From: Brachionus rotundiformis
Lineage: Eukaryota > Rotifera > Eurotatoria > Ploima > Brachionidae
Length of the DNA stretch: 64,000 nucleotides
Assembly: GCA_016802295.1 (NCBI GenBank)
Contig: JAESIW010000020.1
Span: 2,690,552-2,754,551, forward strand
Direction: 5' to 3'
Shown here in pieces: positions 1 to 10,559 of the stretch (position 1 is its first letter; every line of letters starts with the position of its first letter). A model generated the notes under the pieces. That model saw only the letters and a program-made list of their open reading frames with translations, was not told the DNA's origin and made no database searches. The position numbers were made by a program, and so were the translations under genes.

Positions 1-9
1 TTTTTGAAT

Positions 10-533
10 TTATAAAGATTTGGTAAAAAAATACTTACATTCATCACTTGCATATGATAAAAGCTTTTTAGTTGACAAAAAAATTCGTAAACTTGTTATT
101 TTGTTGTTTGAATACTCAATATCTTTAGCTGTTACAAGCATTTTTAAATCTGAGTCAGGTGTATTTTCCATTGAGGAACACCATTTATGAAGTTGACCTA
201 AATCTCTAATTTTTATTTTTTTTGTTTTTTCCTTATAATAATTAACGAAATTTCGCATTCTTCAATCCTAGCCCACTTGCATTCTTCAATTTCATAATTC
301 TCGATTATTTTAAAAGCTTCTTCTAGATCATTTACCTTTCTGTAAAATTCATAAATAAACTGTGTTCTTTTATTTCTTTTCGGAATCGGTTGTTCTATAT
401 CGTCAGCATCGTCTTCCGTGTGATCATGTAACTGTTGATGGAGAGGATTTTTAACAATAAGAATTGAGGAGCTTGATTCTGAATTTAATTCAGCATCAAG
501 GTCCAAAGTATCAATAGCGTTTATATTATTCAT
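10..533 (-). pseudogene. MULE transposase, N-terminal fragment (decayed)
   Basis: Two overlapping minus-strand reading frames (213-533 and 10-258) together match, in order, the N-terminal part of the MULE transposase at 7934-8662. They share an acidic leader, a basic patch and a Y/F-E-x-Y/F segment, then a block of the form L-x-x-W-C followed by the L-S/T-T-K-K/R-L-L motif. The zinc-finger-like central part present in the relatives is missing, and the frame changes between the two pieces, so this copy is broken. The rest of the element lies left of the window. The family assignment rests on similarity to the two fuller copies here, so it is firm for relatedness and moderate for function. Confidence 0.6.
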
Positions 534-623
534 AATATAAAATAAATTTTTATCTGTTATTTTATCTGTTTTTTATGTGTTTTTTATGAGTTTAAATAAC
601 AGATTCTTTGAGTAAACTAATCA

Positions 624-755
624 AAATCACCTGATTTAAATCCTATTGAACTAGTTTGGAACGACCTAAGGAACTTTGTTAGAAAAAGAGAGATTTTAAA
701 TGATTTGAACTTTTTTCAAGCTATAGATGATTTTCAAAAAATTTTTGACAGTTGA
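624..755 (+). pseudogene. Tc1/mariner transposase C-terminal remnant
   Basis: An open stretch of about 42 codons contains SPDLNPIELVWNDL, the signature around the third catalytic acid of Tc1/mariner (DDE/D) transposases. It is followed by an F-V-R-K-R helix and a short tail ending in TGA. Nothing upstream in any frame extends the homology, so only the last part of a transposase survives. It lies directly beside the MULE fragment, and I could not find its terminal repeats. The motif is specific, so the family call is strong even though the piece is short. Confidence 0.72.
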
Positions 756-2410
756 AAAATGTAAGAAATATATAAATCATCTTAAAAAAGTAAAAAAAAT
801 ATTAAAAATTTTATTATTTCAATTTTATAATAATACATTTCTAGGTTGTTGAGATTGTTATTGAAAGAAATGGTGACTGGTCAGATCATTAAATTTTGAT
901 TGTATATCTTTTTTTATAGATCTCTAAATAATTTCTGTATATAAATAATTTCTGTAAATAAGAAAATAATTTAACATTTTCATATTTAATATTTACAAAT
1001 ACTGATTTGGGAAAACAAATAATTATAAAATTTATTCCAAAAGTATTCACATTAAAAGAAGCTTCGGACAAGGCAGCCAACAGCTTAAAAGCAAAAAAAG
1101 CTAGGAAATAAGATTTATTTTGAAAATAATGATTAAATATTAATTTTAATAATCTGTTTTAAAAAAAATTGATTAGAATAATAAAAAATCCATTTTTCTC
1201 TTTTTGTTGAATTTTTAGCATTTTTTACTTTTTTTAAAAAAATTCATCAAATTTTTTTTTTTTTTCCTTTTTCAAAAATTCAAAAAAAAAATTCTTTTTC
1301 ATGAAAATCGGTTTTTCGAGAAATTTTGGAAATTTTTTTTTTAATGAATTTTACAATAATTATCGGTATTTAAGGATAATTATCGTTATTTTACGAAAAT
1401 TGCTCTTTCTAGATTACCTTTTTTTACTTTAAAAAATGGTTAAATTTCGTGAAATTACCATAATTTACGTAAAATAAGGTGAATTCAAGGTATTGTAGCA
1501 GCACTGTATAGCAATTGGAATTTTGCTTATTTTATTGAGACTTTATATTCTAAGCATTTTAGCATTTTAAAAACTAACTAAAAAACTTCTTAAATCAAAT
1601 CCAAGCAAAGGCTTTAAGCTTATCACAATATTTCAAAGCAATTCAAATTATCTTGGTAACACTTTAGTTAATAAAGTGTAACTAGAGAAAACACACTGAC
1701 CACTTACGAGACTACTAACTTGAATACAATTATGTCTTCTACCGAGACTGCCACTTTATCTACAATATTAAATCCAAGCTTAAATTATTTGTTCGTCTCG
1801 CAAAGAGTAATTTAAAAACCAATGTGAATTTTAATCTTTGGAGAAGATTATCTTGTTTTTGTTATTATTGGACTTTTAGCTTTAATAGCTTTTACATTGA
1901 TTTAGCTTTTGTGTTGTCGAAATTTTTAAAAAATGAAAGGAAAGTTAAAAATGTCAATAAAAGAAAAAAAATCAAGGTATTTTTTATTTTATATGCAATA
2001 AAGATAAATTGATTCATAAAGATTGTAGACATATCTAAATAATATGTTTGAAGAATTTCCGATTGATGTTACAAGAAAATCCGGTTGATCAGAAACAATT
2101 TGTTTGAAATCAAAGGCATTAGGAAGTTTTGACCAAAATGCTTTGTTTTGATTGTATTTTTTTTATTAAAACCTATTAAATATTTATGTAACTAGGTTAT
2201 TTTTATAAAAGTTTTTAAACGCTTGCGTGATTAAATTGTATAAAAGAAAATGTGTTATTTAAAAAATTGTTTTTTCTTCCGTCGATTATTTTAGAATCAA
2301 AAGATTCCAGAAACAATTTGCATTAAAAATTTTTTTAATTTTTTGACTAAAAGATATAAAGTAGAACTTATAGAATGATTACAGGATAATTTTTGGCTGT
2401 CATTTAATTT
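756..2410. other. AT-rich stretch without recognised gene
   Basis: I see no convincing coding sequence here. The small ORFs at 889-1080 (minus) and 1824-2012 (plus) are low-complexity and lack family motifs. Around 1340-1480 there is a cluster of imperfect palindromes (AATTATCG, TTTACGTAAA) that may be worn transposon ends. Confidence 0.4.
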
Positions 2411-2417
2411 TTTTACA

Positions 2418-3305
2418 CTCTGGTCTAAATGATATTGGATATACCCTACTCATGTTCGCTTTAAAGGGGCCATAGTAATCAATTATGTAGCCATCAGCAC
2501 AGCATATTAAAAATGGCTAAATTAAAGAATCTTTTTTGTCCACTATAACGATCATATTGAACTTGATTATTGTTGCTCTTTTCGCATCTGCAGTTAGTTC
2601 CGTCAAAAAATGTTTCAAGATCGTCATGCTGTAAATCAAATAGTTCAGAAGTTTTTGCATTGTTATGAGAAGTAAAAAATTTTCTTCCTTTTCTACAGCC
2701 TAAATAAAATGGTAAAATATTCTTGTAAATAGCATTTCTAATTTGTTAATGATCTAAATAATGGCTAATCTGATTTTTAGTAGTTGAACTGTTAAATAGC
2801 ATAGCTAATGAAGCCTTATCGTATGCTTTCGCAGTCAAAATCGATAAAGAGCTCTCAATTGTTCTTTTGTATGCCCTTTGGTATCGTTTATACTAGTTAC
2901 ATTTTTTGAAAATCTAAGAAAATTTTCTTTTGTCCAACCCGTAATTTTAATACAAGCTTGATCATTTAACTGATCAATATTCTTAAAAGTATCGAAAATA
3001 CCAATTTTTCGCTCAAGAATTAGGTTCAACATCATTGAAATACTTCCACTCAGTTTTATAAGCTCATAAGAGATTAATGGGAAAAAATCATTCTTTATTA
3101 AAAAGTTTTCATCCAAATGTCAACTACAACATCCTGCATGATTTTTAATGAATACTCGATGCCTCAAATATGAATCTATTATTGTTTCGCGTTTTACTCT
3201 TCTTAAAGGCCATTTAGGTTTTACCACTCTGAAGATAATACATTGTTTATGAGATGAATAAGTAGTTTTTATCATCCCTTTATATTTTAATTTTTCATGT
3301 AGCAT
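2418..3305 (-). pseudogene. DDE_Tnp_4-type transposase pseudogene
   Basis: Read on the minus strand, the pieces follow the order of metazoan DDE_Tnp_4 (Harbinger-like) transposases. There is an N-terminal Cys-rich segment (CII...; R-V-F-I...CC-x-x-HL), then the helical block ITGWTKENFLRFSK and TKEQLRALYRF, then a linker, then FFDGTNCRCEKS and ADGYIIDYYGPFKAN, which carry the catalytic region. In-frame stops lie at about 3120-3122, after RALYRF and near 2710, and the frame shifts near 2800 and 2480. A Cys of the N-terminal zinc finger appears changed to Phe. The element is inactive. The C-terminal third of the transposase and the terminal repeats were not found. Confidence 0.75.
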
Positions 3306-3435
3306 CTTAAAATTTAATTTTTATCTAAAAATTAATCGATACTTTTATATTTTTATTTAAAAAAAAGTTACAAATAAAACAATAAAATCTAAATGAGTTT
3401 AAAAATTATTTTGGAAAGAAGTAGGATATTTTTTT

Positions 3436-3565
3436 TTACTTCACTTTCCTATTATTTTTTTCAGCAGCATTAAACATTATCTCATCATCCGAGTCATAAT
3501 TCTGATTTCTTCTTTGTTTCTTTACATGTTTACAATAAACATTGTATGCTTTTATAAAGGCCACA
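3436..3565 (-). CDS. Short coding-like exon, basic/acidic C-terminal tail
   Basis: Minus-strand open stretch preceded by a good acceptor (TTTTTAG). It encodes a basic segment (HVKKQRRNQNY) followed by an acidic DSDDE patch and ends at a TAA. It looks like the last exon of a transposase or nuclear protein. A second short open stretch at about 3640-3725 (DEDSHSIAYLRA) could be an upstream exon. No family is recognised, and it may belong to the neighbouring decayed transposon. Confidence 0.3.
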
Positions 3566-3927
3566 CTAAAAATGAAAAAATATTTTCCAAATGTTAGATA
3601 GAATGTAAAATCCTTGATAAAAATATCAAAATTATTTCTTTAATAAAACTGTCGTTAACATTTACTATTATGGCTCTGAGATAAGCAATCGAATGAGAAT
3701 CTTCATCATAAATGTCAAGTTTGAAAATAATCAATAAAAAAATCTGAATTAGAAATTAAAAATTATTTTTTTCTTGATATATGAAAAAAAATATCTAACC
3801 ATATGTTAAAATAATCTAAGAGTTTAATAGATATGCATAAAATTACCAGGTCACTTATCAGAAAATCAATAAAAATGTTTTAATAATCTAAATGTATTGC
3901 AAAAAATTCATTTTACTGTATTAATTG

Positions 3928-4294
3928 TACCGTAATGCCTTGCCCTCTAATGCGTAACTTATTTTCAGAATTCTGGATTTTAATGCATGCATTTAACCCA
4001 CTTATTTTCCAGATACGCTTCGACTAAAAATGATGCAGTTAATGTCAAAATTTTGGTAAAAATGCCGCATTAAATATGTAAAAAATAATAAAATTTTTTA
4101 TTATTAATTTTAATTTATTTTATTTTTTGATTTTGATTTTTTTTACATATTTTTTACATATTTAATGCGGCATTTTAACTAAAATTTTGACATTAACTGC
4201 AGCATTTTCAGTCGCAGCGTATCTGGAAAAAAAAGTGGATTAAATGCAGCAATAAAAACCAGAATTCTCGTTTAAAGTGCAAGGCATTACGGTA
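3928..4294. mobile_element. Foldback/MITE-like inverted-repeat element
   Basis: The segment begins TACCGTAATGCCTTGC and ends with its exact reverse complement. The arms, roughly 160 bp each, stay recognisably complementary inward through the GCCGCATTAAATATG core and meet in a short AT-only loop near 4100. There is no coding capacity. The outermost TA at each end fits a Tc1/mariner-type TA duplication, but because the repeat itself starts with TA that is not proof. It is a non-autonomous element whose transposase source is not visible here. Confidence 0.85.
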
Positions 4295-4748
4295 AATATT
4301 TTATGATAAAAAGAAACAATTATGGTTTCAAAATTAAACACAAAGTAGTTGGTCCTAAATAATCGTTATGAAAATAATTGGTTTAAAAATATATTTTTCA
4401 GTGCTAAAAAAATATAGAAGTGGGGCAAAAAAAAGAAAACAGTAGAAAATATTTATTGAGTGTGTTAAAAAATAATCAGGCAGAGTAAATATAAATTTGA
4501 ATGGATTAATTATAACATTTATATTTCTTTATTTAAAAAATAAATAAGAACAAGAGATAGCAGAATTTATGAAAATAATTTTGTTATTCGATTTATTTTT
4601 TTTTAGATTTTTGAATATGAATTTAAAAATTTGAAATTCTCCTCTTTTTAAATCAAATTCTATTAATTTTTTTGACATTAATACTTTTAGAGTGTTTGGA
4701 AAATCAATAATAAAGAATATAACAATAAAACAATAAATAATGATTAAC
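4295..4748. other. AT-rich spacer, no gene seen
   Basis: The stretch between the foldback element and the first MULE is AT-rich. I see no motif-bearing ORF, RNA gene or repeat that I can name. Confidence 0.4.
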
Positions 4749-5023
4749 TTTTGTTAAGGGTCGTATTTATTCGGGCTCATCCAGTTACTGAAATGGGCTC
4801 ATTACATATTAACACTAATTACTAAGTTGGTCTCATAATTTAATTAAAATGAATAATTATTTACTTATTCTATAATAATGATTACTATTCATGTCCTCAA
4901 CTCATTTTTGGTCTCAATTATTACTTTAATTATTAATTAAATATGCTATATAAGAAAAAAAAATTATTTTTTCCATATCTCTATTTTTCAAACTAATTAA
5001 AATAATTAAAATATAACCTTAAC

Positions 5024-7368
5024 ATGACAGAATTTCAAGATAGTGAGTTAAATTTAAGATCAATTCAACAATATGAATCTGATGAATCTGAAGCAGATGA
5101 TCAAGAAAGTCTCCCAGTAATCAAACAAAAGAAAAACTGGATAATTGCAGAAACTTTCGAAAATGCAAACCAAGTTACCGAATGGTTAAAAGAAAATACA
5201 ACATGGTCATATAAGAGGCTATACGAAACAAAAGCTGGAATAAAAGAAGAGTACCGTTGTAAAAATGTTAAGAAAAGAGGCCCACAGTGCAATGCAGCTA
5301 TATGTTTTTTATACAATAGCCACAATCAAGCAGTTATAGTGTTCAAAACCACTAATGAACACAATCATGATGAGATCAATCAAAATTCAAGCAAAAAAAG
5401 CATCAATGAATCAACTAAACAAGAAATTCAACGCCTTCTTGCACAAAATCCACTAATGACTCCTAAATTTATACTAACAACATTGACCGAATTGACTAAA
5501 ACAAAAGAAAGAATAAATGTTCCAACTGATAAACAGTTATTCAATTACCTACAACATCAAAAGAAAGGTTCGAATGCAATGAATTTTGCACAATTAAATG
5601 AATGGTGTCATGGAAACAAAGATGTTCCAAAAGACAATAACCAACCATTTGTAGTTAGCTATCAAATTAAAATTGATGATGATGAAGATGGTACAATTCA
5701 ATTTCCAGAAGATATCAATATCACTATTCGTTCGCTCTCTTTCCGAATTTTCGTTACCACTCCAAGATTAATGACGTTAGTTTCAGATGCCAAATACATT
5801 CAAGCTGATTCAACTTACAAGTTGATTTAGAATAATTTTCCTGTTCAAGTTGTAGGGTTTACTGATGCCGATAATTCATTCCACCCAATTGGTTTAGGTA
5901 TAACCACAAACGAGGATGAATACGATTACAATTTCATTTTCAATTCGATTCAAGTTGGCTTAAAAAGAACTGGCTTTAATGAGTAAACCAATGTTGCCTT
6001 GCTTGCAGATGCAGCCGATTCTATAACAAACGGATTCAAATCAACATTTTATCAAAAATCAAATAATTTTAAGTGTGCAATGTGTTGGTTTCATATGAGA
6101 AAAGCTGTTTTTCATCACATAAATGAAATCAAAGACAATAAATTACAAGATTCTATTATGAGAGATATAGAATCTCTTCATTTTTGTTTTTCTGATGAAA
6201 TATTTAGGAAAGCTTCAAAGCTATTCGAAGAGAAATGGAAAGATACAAACAATGATAAAGTAACAAGTTTCATACAATATTTTGATAAAGAATGGCTAGT
6301 CAAACACAGAGGATGGTATGAAGGCTTCTTTGATGGTCCTAGTACAAACAATAGATTGGAATCTTTAAATGCTCAAATCAAGAGGGAACACACTTTTAGA
6401 AAACGTCTTCTGCTCGAATGTAGAAAAATATTTAAGTAGGAGAAAAATATTTAAGTGAAAAGGTGGAAATAAAGTGTTTTCTGGGCTAAAAGAGTGTGCT
6501 GATTACGAATATGGACTTAGTTTTCGGAGGTGATATTCTTTGATGGTCCTAGTACAAACAATAGATTGGAATCTTTAAATGCTCAAATCAAGAGGGAACA
6601 CACTTTTAGAAAACGTCTTGATCTACCTGAATTTTTGAAAGTCACTTATGATATGATTAACAAATGGTCTACAAGAATCCATCCAATAGTATTAGAGCCA
6701 ACAATCGATACTAAAGATTATACCGACGCATATCAATGGCTTAAATCCAACAATCCAATTATAATTAGTCAAACAAATCAATTAAAAAGTTATTGTACAA
6801 ACACAAGCAAAATTAACGAGCCAATAAACAATCAAACAATAAAAATATAATAAAATTATGCTAAAATCAGTCTTGACTTCTCTACATTCGATGAGTATTA
6901 TTCAATATTTAACAAAACATGGTGTATAACCTTCAAATCTAATGCTAATGAATCAAATTGGATAAAAGAAGGAAAATGCACATGTCCAGCTTATTTGAAG
7001 AATAATAAATGTAAACACTTGATTGGCATAGCAGCAAGAGAGAAATTTGTTAAGATTCCAATAGAAGCTAAAACTGTTGAAATTGGAAAAAAAAGAAACA
7101 GAGGAAGGCCAATAAAAACGAGAAAGGCTTTAGAAATGCAACCAGATGATAGATTAACTACAGTTAATTAGCTTCTCCTGTTGAAAGTGTAAACAAAAGA
7201 AATAGAATGACCGAGAATGTTGATGAAATATTGAAAGAACAAGATGGAACAAGACAAACAAGAAGCAAAGCAAACAACTTGATTAAATCAACTGCACAGT
7301 CTTCAAGTCATTCAGCTACACAAGAAGTTAAAAGAAAAAGAGGTAGACCTAAAAAAACTGCTATATAG
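5024..7368 (+). pseudogene. MULE transposase with SWIM finger and AT-hooks (broken)
   Basis: Reading from ATG 5024, the order is an acidic leader, an FLYWCH/WRKY-like Cys-His finger (YRCKN...CNAAICF...EHNHDE, residues about 75-120), a helical linker, then the MULE catalytic core. The core has DSTYKL, GFTDADNSFHPIG, LLADAADSI and CWFHMRKAV, then WYEGFFDGPSTNNRLESLNA. A SWIM zinc finger (CTCPAYLKNNKCKH, near 6990) and AT-hook motifs (RGRP, near 7100 and 7345) follow. Breaks are TAG at 5828-5830, TAA at 5984-5986, a 210-bp frame-neutral duplication/insertion (6326-6535) containing stops, TAA-TAA at 6848, and a frame shift near 7170. All pieces up to 7150 are in one frame, so decay is mainly by point mutation. 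Confidence 0.88.
6326..6619. repeat. 84-bp direct duplication flanking a 126-bp insert
   Basis: Bases 6326-6409 recur identically at 6536-6619, covering the end of the transposase catalytic region (TNNRLESLNA...). The 126 bp between them are unrelated to the transposase and contain a smaller tandem of GAAAAATATTTAAGT. The spacing is 210 bp, so the reading frame on both sides is the same although the insert has stops. Confidence 0.9.
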
Positions 7369-7655
7369 TTATTTTTTTATTAATTTTTTTACTAATTTTC
7401 TCAAAATATGATTTTTTTATATTCATTTAAAAAATAAATAAATATTAAAATAAAAATTGATACCGTTTAAGTAATTTCGTAGCCCTTATTTAGTAATTTT
7501 AGAGGCCAAAAATAATTGAAAAATGAGTCCAAAGTAGTAATTATATATTCCATAATTAAATAACTATTGAGTCCAAAATAATTATGAGCCCGTTTCAGTA
7601 ATATAATGAGCCCATTTAAATTATTCCCTTTTGTTAAACAAATCTGTAAATTATC

Positions 7656-10096
7656 GGACGTTAGTAAACTATAACCATTAAAATAGTAAAACATACCACA
7701 AATTTAATAATACAACCACTAATTTAGAAATAAATTCACACATTTTTATTTATTTCCATTAATATAATAAAAATGCTACAATTATCTTGATCAAACAATA
7801 TTTTTAATAAAAATGCCGTTTTATTCGATTAAAACTCCACTTATTAAGTAAAAAAAATTCAATCTACCTGATAAGCGACATTTAACTCTTATACTATTAA
7901 AACCAGTAAAATGAAAGTTTTTTTCATTCAAAAATGTCTGAAACACAGTCAAAAGAAAGCATTTTAGAAGATCCATTAGACCAAACTTTAGATGACACTG
8001 ATCAAGATTGGGACGACGTGTTAAAACCACAAAATCAAAAAAAACGTGGCAAAGCAATTACTTACGAGCTATATCAACCATTCCAAGAATACCACCAAAT
8101 TGTAAAACAAATAAAAGAAGGTAACATCAATGGTAACAATTGGATATTCAAGAACAAAGATGGAGATAAATATCGTTATTATTGTAAGTTTAAAAAACAA
8201 GGCTGTCGCGCAACTGTTTACTTACAATTAACAAGTGGCTCTTGTGGAAATTGTTTCATTTCTGATGAAGAGCATTCAAATCATGAAACAATCACAGAAA
8301 CTCCAAGAGAAGAAATAGATGATGCAATGTATCAAAAAATTTTAGAGCTTGAAAAATTTTGGTATCAAACCAGAAGGTATTTTAAAAAAGCTACTCAAAA
8401 ATGGATTTCAACCACCTCAATAAACAAAACTAAAAATATTTTAAAAACGATTCGAATAGCAAAAAAAGTCACTAATCAATTAACAATGTACGATCTGAAA
8501 AGGTGGTGTGAACAATACAATGAAATTCCTGACGAAGAGGATAAAGTTTTTGTCGGTGAATACGAATTACAAGCATTTCCAGATCTAAAATTTAGAGTCT
8601 TACTAACAACTAAACGATTGTTAAAACTATCAATTGAATCAAAGATATATTATCGGGTGTAACCTATAAATTAATCTACGGTTTTCAATTTAAGAGTAAA
8701 TTGTTGGGCGCACGTAATAAGACGAATAGATAAACGATTGTTAGTTTTTGTGGAACCAGTACGAAAAGAGCTGAGAGAAGACATGGTAAATATTCAAAAA
8801 ATTTTCGGAACGATTTGTTTCATCTCGCAATGGATTTATTCAAAAAAAATGGCTAACGAAAAAAAACAATTCAATTGATGATTTTGTCGAATATATTTTC
8901 GTAACTTGGATCGAAAAGGACAACGGATGGTATGAAGGATATATTGAAGATATATGTTTTCCGTCAACGAGCAACGGTCTTGAATCTAGTCACGATAAGA
9001 TCAAGCAAGCTCTTCAAAATAAAAGATTAGGAATCATCGAATTTTTGAATGAGTGTCGTTCGAATTTAGTCGAATATTGGTCCCAACAACGATCGGAAAC
9101 AATTTCAACAATCAACAAAGTTACCAACATTTCAAACGAGTTCGAAAATTTAAATCACAAAAAATTTCACACAGAGCCAATTATTGTTAAAAATGATCTC
9201 TTAGAAGCTAACAAATGGAACGTCAAAAAAAAAACAATACAACATTTTGGCGAATTTTACATGGTTAAAAGTGGTAAAGACAAAAATTCAAAAAATTAGT
9301 CACGTGACAACTGCAAATAATTTTTACAACTCTTAATGAAAAACCTTGGGACAATTTCAACCAAATGATTAATGATGTCAACAAAATTGGAAAAACACAA
9401 CTCGTACATGTGTTGATTGGTTAAAAAACTACAAATGCTATCATACAATTGCAATTGCGTATCGTCTCAATTTGGTTAATTTCAATATCATTTTTATGGA
9501 TCTACCAATATGCAACAAAAGAAAGAGAGGGGCTGCAAAAAAAACTTTAAAAAGCCTACAATACCAACCTTTAGATTTAGTTAGTGATGAAGAAGAAACT
9601 AAAGATGGAGAAAATGGTAACGAAGAAGAAATTACACAACCGAATAAAAGGATTCTTAATAATATACCAACAACAAGCTCAGATTTACCAACAACAAGCT
9701 CAAATAAACGCTTGTCTAGCTCAAATAACTTCTAGTCTCTCAAACTCTTAAAATATTTGCAAAAAATGTAATATGCCTATGAAAAAATAGAAATATTTCT
9801 ACTGTATTAATAAATGCAAACAATAATTTTTTTGGTGGAATTTTGAAACAAACAATAATTATTTTTTTTAGGGAATTTTGAAATTATTTTTGTGTAACTT
9901 TAATGAATTTGAATTTTTTGGTAAATCTATTAATAAAATGGTAAAAAAACTAAATTTGTATAATTATTTTGAGGATAAATAATTAAAATTAAGATAAAAA
10001 TACTGAAAATATGATGATTTAATTAAATTTGTGGTATTTTTTCCTATTTTTGTGGTAATTTTTAACTAATTTTGAGGTATTAAAATATTATCGCTC
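7656..10096 (+). mobile_element. MULE transposon B with 9-bp target duplication
   Basis: A second Mutator-like element is flanked by the 9-bp direct repeat TAAATTATC (7647-7655 and 10097-10105). Its left end GGACGTTAGTA and the reverse complement of its right end GAGCGATAATA are recognisably related. Further in, both ends share an ACCACAAATTTAAT block (left near 7696; right near 10,025 in reverse). TACCACAAA-like motifs recur as subterminal repeats. It carries the broken transposase at 7934-9735. It starts 18 bp after the right duplication of element A, so the two inserted independently next to each other. Confidence 0.85.
7934..9735 (+). pseudogene. MULE transposase, diverged and internally deleted
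   Basis: ATG 7934 opens an acidic leader and a Cys-rich finger (YYCKFKKQGCRATVYL...EHSNHET), homologous in layout to the transposase of element A. It then has the L-x-x-W-C block and LLTTKRLLKLS. After a frame break near 8650 comes a TYKLIYGF piece corresponding to STYKL in element A. Most of the catalytic core is then missing. The end of the core returns as GWYEGYIE...STSNGLESS at about 8930-8990, and a partial SWIM finger (CVDWLKNYKCYH) near 9410. The C-terminal tail is acidic with Thr/Ser-rich repeats. It cannot make an active transposase. It is distinct enough from element A to be a separate subfamily. Confidence 0.8.
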
Positions 10097-10105
10097 TAAA
10101 TTATC

Positions 10106-10380
10106 ATGGAAATGCACAAGATTTCTCGACAAACTCTAAAATTGGGATATTTTATCTCTAGGTACTCTTGTGGTTTTTTTATTTTAGAAAATTAAATATT
10201 TATAAATAATGTTTTTTTTCTGAAATAATTTGGAAAAATTTTAAAAAGTAATCAGGAATACTTTTAAAAAGAAAGATATGATTTTTTAGGTTTTTGGTGA
10301 AATCCCATGATCAAAGATAAGTAATTTGTATAGATTCAATAGGCCTTATAATTTGAGTAGAATCAATAATTAAACCGAAT
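10106..10380. other. AT-rich spacer
   Basis: No gene or named repeat is seen between MULE B and the GC-richer retroelement, whose left edge I place only by the rise in G+C around 10,390. Confidence 0.35.
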
Positions 10381-10559
10381 AAAATCGTACACTCTGTTCT
10401 TTTCTTTCCGGTGTGCACCGATTTAAATAAGCTCGTTGGCGCAAGCCTGGCACATCCCTAAATTTTCTCTGATCACTATCTTTTTTTATCTCATCACTCT
10501 CTTAAGTTCGAAAGCATGCTTTTCAGTGAGCTTATAGAGCTTATTTCAAATCTCCAATC

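Larger units (their letters stand above)
4758..7628 (+). mobile_element. MULE transposon A with 9-bp target duplication
   Basis: The element starts GGGTCG and ends TTCCC. It is flanked by a perfect 9-bp direct repeat TTTTGTTAA (4749-4757 and 7629-7637), the duplication length typical of Mutator-like elements. Both ends align as inverted repeats over about 100 bp, with shared blocks such as GGGCTCAT and TTACTGAAA. The GGGCTCA/GGTCTCA/GGACTCA motif recurs several times at each end, as expected for transposase-binding sites. It encloses the broken transposase at 5024-7368. The perfect duplication says insertion was recent relative to the other decayed elements, although the coding region is already dead. 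Confidence 0.9.
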
